A stretch of DNA of 64,000 bases from Bombus terrestris (taxonomy: Eukaryota; Arthropoda; Insecta; Hymenoptera; Apidae). Of the stretch, positions 57,736 through 64,000 are shown one piece after another. The stretch is taken from assembly GCF_910591885.1 (NCBI RefSeq), contig NC_063271.1:11525001-11589000 (forward strand), in the 5' to 3' direction. The notes below the pieces were generated by a model that worked only from the letters and a program-made list of their open reading frames with translations, made no database searches and was not told where the DNA came from. The translations under genes and the position numbers were made by a program. The stretch's first letter is position 1. Every line of letters begins with the position of its first letter.

Positions 57736-60414
57736 TCACTTAATTAATTCTTAAAGGTTGCCATAGGTGAAATTTCACTTTCTATTTTTTTTTTTTTTAT
57801 TTTCTACTTTGTATCTAATATTGTATAATAGCAAAACATTTAATTACATTTATTTTATTTCATTCGTAAATAAAGTAAAATAACGTAGAACTTCACACAT
57901 GATAATAGTATCAACGATTTCCTTTGATGATAGCTATTAAGGATTCTAGTGAGTTAGCGTATAGTATTATAAAATTTCTGTGTACAAGACATCTTGTGTA
58001 TTTTTGTTGGTAGTGCCATTTGCTTGATTTTACTTTTTACTCGTTCTAATTGGTTTCATTTGCTAGATTCTTCGATCTTAGACTTGATGCTATGAAAAGG
58101 TTGAAAATCCTCGATGTAGGAAATTTTCATCGTCGATAGAAACTATGGAACTGAACTTCTTCGCGGTAGTCCTCGATGGGTGGCCGTCTGACGATTTATT
58201 GGTTGGTTGGTTCGTTTGATAAATTAACTTTGATGAATTACTTTCTCGGCCTTCGGATATTTACCGAACGCATCACTGATGGGACGTGGATGAACGGAGG
58301 AAGGGCGTGCGTCACAGCCGGAATATTAAACTAAAGCGGCCGGAAGTGAGTCAACGTTATACGATATTACTCTACGCGATTATGATGTAACACGGGCCGA
58401 AATCGAAAATAGTTTCAGCTTTTTCTCTTCTCATCGAACTGACCCGAATGTTTCTCTTCTATGTCAGGATCCATGATTCTTTTCCGCTTCGTTACGTTAG
58501 CGAAACGTTTCCCGTGCATCGTTGGATAATTCAGCGATTTTTCAGTGTTTTGCGATTGCTTAAACGGTACGATAAATAAAGTGAAAGCAGTGTTACCTTG
58601 CGTGGTTTTGCCGTGCTCGGTCACCGCCTCGAATCGTACGATCTGCAAACAGAAGAAACGCAGTTTGTTAGGTCGATCGTTTTGTTCGTCGGGCGAGAAC
58701 AGGTTAAGCCGTTTTCACGCAACTTTCGCGAAAATGCAAATGATAGCGATTTTTTAAGAATATATACGACCCAAGTTGATTTACCAAAATGAGTAAAAAT
58801 AAGAAACACTTCTGTATAAAAAATATGATGATCGCAGACAGTCGATGGATAGTACAAATAAATTGGACATTTTTTGGAGCCAGGTGAGAGAAGCTTTATA
58901 AAAGTGTCGAAGAAAATTAACATTGAAATTCTCGTTCGATCGTGCTGTTCAACGACCAGACGATTTTATTAGCATATTTAAAATAAATTTTATTGTTCCA
59001 TCTTATAACGTACTGTGAGTTTCTTAAGTCTTTCTCACGAGGAAAATCACACAAGTGTTGGAGATATTACTTAATAAGATTACTCCTCTCTCAGTTCAGC
59101 ACAAGAGAGACTTAGTCAAGTTGTTCAATGTGGGATTATAAATCTCACGTCTTAAATTTCACCATACGCAATACCATTATTAATATTTATCGCCTATAAA
59201 ATGTTGAAAGTATGTATTTTGTATGCTTCATGTTATTGTCCAAGAATTAAGATTAACAAATCAACCAAAAATTCTTAAGAATGTTCAACATTAAAAATTT
59301 GAAAACGAAATACCGTTGACCGGTTTAATGGATAGCAAAAGGAAAAGAATTCAGAATGAGCTTACAGAATAACTTACTGAATAATTATTTTTTATCGTCA
59401 CGTTTTCTGACGCGTTTTCTGCTTCTTCGAGTCAATACATTTTAGTAATTACGTTGCATACAGAAGCATTAAAAACATATAATTTCTAATACCAATTCAC
59501 TGAAGCGTCTCTCGTACTACATTGTAAAAGAATTAATGTTCATAGACTATTACTTATTTCAGTAAAAGTATCTAAACGCAAATTGAATGTTGTGACCATA
59601 ATTGGAACCGATTGAAACTCTATGAAAAGAAACGTTTCGATCGTATCGGCGATTTAATATCGCTACGTTCGAAGAATACTTTCACTGGATGCCACAATAG
59701 ATAGAAAAATGACAATAGCGATCGTAGAAGCGCGAAATCTCGACACAGTTACAGGCGACCGACGACTCTTGTTTTACATTAAAAGAACCGCTAACCGATT
59801 TGTAACGATGGATCGGTAAATACACTACTAATTAACGTACGCTGTCATGTAAAACGACAATAGCTTTTTACAATAGTTTCTTCACTTTCACAATTCGTGT
59901 GATAACAAGCATGAACGACAAGCAAATAGTATTCTACCATGATTCATTTGGAAAGTAGAAACTATGCATTAAACTATGTCGACCATAGTTGAACTTCGCA
60001 AACGAAAGTCTATTCTCTTGTTTCGGTTTATCCTTAATTTATCTTATTAATTTAATAAACATCAATTTTGTTTTAATGGTACTGTTACAGGACATACGAA
60101 AAAAGGTATAAGAATTACTGACAGTTTGAATTTTAAATCTTTTTGAGTAATATATTTAACAATATTAAATATTATGTAAATAGGAAATAAAGATATTATA
60201 AATATATGAAATCATAGAAATTAAAAAGAAATTAATTACACAGGGAATAATAATTTAACAATAATTTGCCGTACCCGATCATCGTATAGTCCATTGCTTC
60301 TAAACGTTATGTAACATTTGATTGAATTAACTGAAAGAAAAACGACGGATGTACGTAGTGATGCTGACCGTGAACTAACGAAGCCGGGCGTTACGCGTTA
60401 TTACTCAAGTTCAC
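57736..60414. other. no gene recognised
   Basis: Contains a T run near 57785-57798 and a CpG-rich patch at 58240-58760 with overlapping open frames on both strands. Donor-like GCCAG/GTGAGA begins at 58884, preceded by a frame ending NWTFFGA. None can be assembled into a gene. Confidence 0.45.
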
Positions 60415-60427
60415 GGGTCAAAGTTCG
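60415..60427 (+). promoter_or_regulatory. DR1-like nuclear-receptor site
   Basis: GGGTCA A AGTTCG is a direct repeat of half-site-like words with one spacer base, the arrangement bound by HNF4/USP-type receptors. The second half-site is imperfect. It sits in a small CpG-rich patch (60355-60520). Confidence 0.25.
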
Positions 60428-61627
60428 AACGACTATGCGTGAGTTTCGTGTATGTCGGTCATGAATGTTTATACCTATGTCGCTTGGCCACGGAACAATT
60501 GACCCCAATATATAGGTCGCTTTCCACCAATCAACGTATATTTCCCTCATATTACTTCCACAAATGTTGCTACATTTATAAATACGAGCTATTAACTAAA
60601 CTATTTATATTGAAATTTACTGTTGATCGTTCTTTTAAAGATGGATTAATTTTAATAATACCATTGTGATCAATTCATGTTTATTGTGCTTGAAATTGTT
60701 CTTAACTGTTATGTATTATAAAATTCTAGGTGCAAATAAAATACAAGAAAGAAAGTAATTGCTTTCGTTTAGATTGTTTTAGAGAATTCATTAAACAACC
60801 CTCCTTGTTCACCTTAAGTCTTCATTGTTGTGAGATAACTCCTATGATTCTTCGATTCTCTTTAAAGAACTTGCTTTCAAACAACCGCGTTTCATTCGAT
60901 TAATCCATCTACTTGTTATTGTAAAGTTATAGGTATAAACTAAATACAAAAGAAATGAATAATTTCCATCCGATTAATTCAGAATGCTCCCTAGAAGCCT
61001 GTCTCCAGTAATTAAGCATTGTAATTAACCGCCCAATCTTCAAACGTTCAAGCTCTTTCGACAAACCATCTCAACTTGATTAACCCTCGTATCGTTCCAC
61101 AGATTAAAAAGCCTGTTAAACGTAAAAACCTAATAAATATGGAACCTGTACAAATATGAAAACTGCATTACCTCTTCCTCGAACATTCAAACCACTTCCA
61201 AAAATATATCAAACCCAACTTAATACCTCTGCAACGCATCTCCGCTGAACAACCATACAAACATTCACCATGCTACCAAGAATATTCATCAGGAAGAACG
61301 TTGGAAGGCGAGCCACTTCCATTCGTTGTCGCGAAATCTCGCTAGACAAATGACTCAGCCAGACCGACCTGGTTCAATTTTTAAACCAGCTGAAAAGGCG
61401 ATGGAGGGGGTGTAAGCGCGAAAAAATCGAGTGCAACGAATGCGTGCATCGACGTCGGGATGCGATCGCACGCGGCCGAGCATCAGAAATAGCCGGCGCG
61501 GTAATAAAAGTTCTCGGAAGACGTGCGAACTCGTCGGCTGTCACCAATTATGGAGTTGTATGAGACTCGATGCCGTGCACCGAAATATTGGAAGTAATTG
61601 CTGGGATCGTATTACGTGGAATGTAAC
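60428..61627. other. no gene recognised; CpG-rich 61290-61570
   Basis: AT-rich up to 61280, then CpG-rich with TAATAAAAG at about 61501 in a GC-rich context, a possible weak core promoter. The Arg/Ser-rich open frame (61431-61643) looks compositional. Confidence 0.4.
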
Positions 61628-61879
61628 ATGCATGTGGATGTAAATCGTGGAACGAATCATGGTGGAGGATCGGCTGTTGAAAAGTATGTTTGGAGAGTTG
61701 GCAAGCTTAGAATACTAGGGTGCTTTGGGGCGAAACTGAATTTGGAAGAATCCTCAGAACTTTATCATTCTGGATTTTCACCAAAACTATTCTGGAAGCA
61801 ATTGTCTACTTTTGAGAAATGTGTAATGGAAATTTTAGAAAATAGAATTATAGGATATAAAAGTAAGAATATATATTAA
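61628..61879 (+). CDS. small unassigned ORF
   Basis: ATG at 61628 opens 83 codons to a TAA at 61877-61879. The product is hydrophilic with Gly-rich (TNHGGGSAVEKYVW) and Trp/Phe-containing segments. It has no signal peptide or membrane helix and no family I recognise. The frame is also open upstream to 61598 without an ATG. It lies just 3' of a CpG-rich patch. G-rich strand composition may account for the lack of stops. Confidence 0.15.
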   Translation: MHVDVNRGTNHGGGSAVEKYVWRVGKLRILGCFGAKLNLEESSELYHSGFSPKLFWKQLSTFEKCVMEILENRIIGYKSKNIY

Positions 61880-62399
61880 AATTGAAATATGTATATGTTG
61901 TTTGTATTAAAATTGCTTAAAATCTATCTGAACGATTTTTGCAAATTTCCAAAATTTGTCTTTCCTTTTCCGTTTCTGTTGAAATGTTTAATAAACAGCG
62001 GGCTGTATAACTTCGTTCGTTTATTTGAAAATACTTATTGTGTAAATGTAGAAATATTATTATTTACTGGAAAATAAGTGAAATTAATTAACACACCATT
62101 GTATTTCACAGTAAGCAGTTTCACAATAAGCACGTTAAGTCATTGTGTTTCTGACTTATATAAAGGGACCTTTTATAATGTACCTATTATTCTTTTACAT
62201 TGTTTCATCGTGACAAAACAATATACAAACTACTTTATATACATTTCTCAATAATATCGCGTTTGAGCAACTTTCACGAATTATTTCACTCAGTGGGTTA
62301 ACTAGAAATGAATTCTATTCCTTCTAACAACTTACGCTTTCCATCACTGCGGGAAACGTCGTAAGTAGTTTATAAATTTTACGTTCAATAAACCCAAGC
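61880..62399. other. AT-rich, no gene recognised
   Basis: Only a short open frame (61889-62077), hydrophobic from T-rich composition. Confidence 0.5.
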
Positions 62400-62685
62400 G
62401 CGTATCAGAAATTTCATTTTCCGACGCGTACTCCGTAGGAAGCGGAGCTTTATTAAACATCGATCGCGACGTCATTACGGTAAACGCGCGTTTTCGAGGT
62501 TTATTGGAAAATCGGTGCAAAGTCTTCGCCGAAACGACCGTTTATACCGTGGAAGGCGGTCATAACCGTTCGACGAAATCATTCGACGCACCATGACGTT
62601 CCAGAAGTCGAGATTTGAATAAGAAAAGACAGGGAAAGTCGGCTCGCGGCACGATGACACCGAGCGTTCTCCATTGTTTCCATTG
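62400..62685. other. CpG-rich segment, no gene recognised
   Basis: CpG-rich DNA. A minus open frame spans 62475-62744 without a motif. Confidence 0.4.
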
Positions 62686-63096
62686 TCACTCAGACTCGAC
62701 ACAATCGTCGCTGGACGACAACAAAACGATCGAACAATGGGCAACGAGTCCAGCCACGACTTCCAAGTGAAATTCCATCGTGGCTCTCGTACTCGTTCCG
62801 AGGAAAGAGCTGATCGGCACGATAACGAGGGATTCTCGTGAACCTGGCTGCTTTTGCATCATCGAACCAGCTTGACAATCCTCGTTTCGCAATTCAAGCT
62901 GCTTCGTTGATGAATCCATCATTCCTACGATTTCTCTTTTCGTCTTTGATATGTTAATCCTTTTCCGGTGGAAAGTGTCTTCCTGGTCTTTCTTAGTTTG
63001 AAGAATTCGATTTTTTAATTGGCTATTTCTGCTTCTATTAACTACTATAATCAATTGTTGGCGAATCACTTGATATTTTAGGTGGAGTTTTGTCAT
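62686..63096 (-). CDS. unassigned 136-residue ORF
   Basis: ATG at 63096 on the minus strand and a stop near 62686 give 136 codons. The first 85 residues are basic and hydrophilic (many Lys, Arg, Gln, Asn, e.g. NRSRNSQLKNRILQTKKDQ), resembling a coiled or disordered segment. The last 50 are more hydrophobic and lie in CpG-rich DNA. No domain is recognised. It could be a small gene, an exon read into an intron, or chance. Confidence 0.2.
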   Translation of the reverse strand: MTKLHLKYQVIRQQLIIVVNRSRNSQLKNRILQTKKDQEDTFHRKRINISKTKREIVGMMDSSTKQLELRNEDCQAGSMMQKQPGSRESLVIVPISSFLGTSTRATMEFHLEVVAGLVAHCSIVLLSSSDDCVESE

Positions 63097-63792
63097 TCTC
63101 AGAGAAGCTTGTTTTGGATCAAGTACCTTCGTTGTTCGAAGAATTTGTTTCTTTCGTGCATCGTCTATGGACTTATCAACTGTATGCTGCAGTATTAGCG
63201 ATTTGGTTGAAATCTTTGAACTTTATATCTCTCGAAAAGGATTAGTTTCGGTTACATTCTTTTGTTGTTCGAAAGATTGTTTTTAATCATATTAATAGAT
63301 TATCGACGGTTGCTTGTATAATTTATGGAAAATATTGGGGAAAAATAGAAATCTACGTAAGAAAGAAATGCACGGAAATATTCAAGGAGCAGCGACAAAA
63401 ATACAGGTCACGCAACGGAGGCTTCTTCGAAACTCCATTAGTCCACCTATGCGTCATCGTTCACGAGAATAAAACTGTTTACTCCAACCTAACTGCGAAC
63501 CAAAATCACCGAAATTTCTTTCTTTACGATCTTCGACACTCAATCACACGAACTACCCATACCATAGTCAAACTTGGAATGCCGCGGTATTTCCCTAAAG
63601 GAAGGAAAATTCCCAACTACTGTTCCATAAAATCGCGAAAGCTGCAGCGATAGCGTAATTTTCCTAGTCCATTGAATCGTTCGAACAGCCACCACTCAAG
63701 ACGCTTTGGCATTCCTTATGGACTCTCGCCAGGATCTCGAAAGTTCCAAGACAATCGGCTCGTTCGAAATACCTCGTTGTCCTCGAGAATGC
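63097..63792. other. no gene recognised
   Basis: AT-rich until about 63390, then increasingly CpG-rich toward the window end. No repeats or RNA genes were seen. Confidence 0.45.
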
Positions 63793-63981
63793 CTAATTTC
63801 GAATAATAGCGTGAAGCGATTCGAAAGTTTCGAAGGGATCCGGTCGAACGACAACGAGGGAGAGAAGTCGACGTGATTTCGTCGCGATTCTTCGAAAAGG
63901 AGTGCGAAAGGGAGCGGCGGGAATCTCGGAGGGTGAGAAGAAACCGAGAGGTTGTGGTATTGATCGGTCGCCGGAAAACAT
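63793..63981 (-). other. small ORF in CpG-rich window end
   Basis: ATG at 63981 opens 62 codons to 63793. The product is Pro/Arg/Ser/Phe-rich (PLGFFSPSEIPAAPF). The surroundings are CpG-rich and could be the promoter or first exon of a gene beyond the window. No domain is recognised. Confidence 0.15.
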
Positions 63982-64000
63982 TCCCTCTCGACGACCGACT

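Noticed and set aside
60091..60105. 15-base microexon between CTGTTACAG and GTATAAG
   Set aside because: A segment this short has too little information; chance occurrence is expected.
1..64000. CRISPR array, bacterial operon, endogenous virus or mitochondrial insert
   Set aside because: No spaced identical repeats, no chained ORFs with ribosome-binding sites, no reverse-transcriptase or capsid-like motifs, and no mitochondrial gene sequence were recognised.

Overview
This 64 kb window looks like insect nuclear DNA, most likely from a hymenopteran and probably a bee. It is AT-rich, yet CpG dinucleotides (tcga, cgat, acgt) are abundant. GC-richer CpG islets of a few hundred bases alternate with long AT-rich stretches. 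Short degenerate TA-flanked DNA-transposon remnants are scattered through it. The organism call is inference from composition and repeat style; no gene of known identity anchors it.

I recognise no complete protein-coding gene and no tRNA, rRNA, CRISPR array or bacterial/viral gene. The longest open frames (about 80-240 codons) match no family I know, and several lack an ATG. The window therefore reads as intergenic or intronic DNA. Possible exons are offered only where splice-like signals and an open frame coincide: 14951-15025 minus, 16402-16474 plus, 26457-26525 plus, and more weakly 41250-41363 plus.

Layout. 1-12.5 kb: AT-rich DNA with a diverged tandem duplication (51-325), a CpG-rich two-strand open segment (632-908), clusters of CGATA words and small hairpins. 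12.57-13.23 kb: a large fold-back element with long inverted arms. 14-17 kb: a (GA)n tract, exon-like pieces on both strands and a TATA-like box. 17-24.4 kb: mostly featureless, with a G run and a purine-rich tract near 21.4-21.8 kb. 24.5-26.1 kb: the largest CpG-rich block, promoter-like, overlapped by a long minus-strand open frame. 27.6-30 kb: pyrimidine-rich and CpG-rich patches. 31.8-32.5 kb: a small TA-flanked MITE and an AATAAA plus A21 tail-like feature. 35.4-35.9 kb: a CpG islet with a small signal-peptide-like ORF. 41.5-41.9 kb: a clear Tc1/mariner-type MITE. 43-44.5 kb: nuclear-receptor-like half-site repeats.

52-55.7 kb is the most structured interval. Two diverged copies of one short repeat family flank a three-copy ~173 bp tandem array and a strong TATA-type promoter. 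The predicted first exon of that promoter contains two perfect hairpins and ends at a good 5' splice site. Another TA-type inverted-repeat element lies just downstream. 56-64 kb is AT-rich DNA followed by CpG-rich segments with unassigned small ORFs.

I see no convincing new multi-gene system. The best lead is the promoter, structured leader and tandem array at 53.0-53.9 kb.
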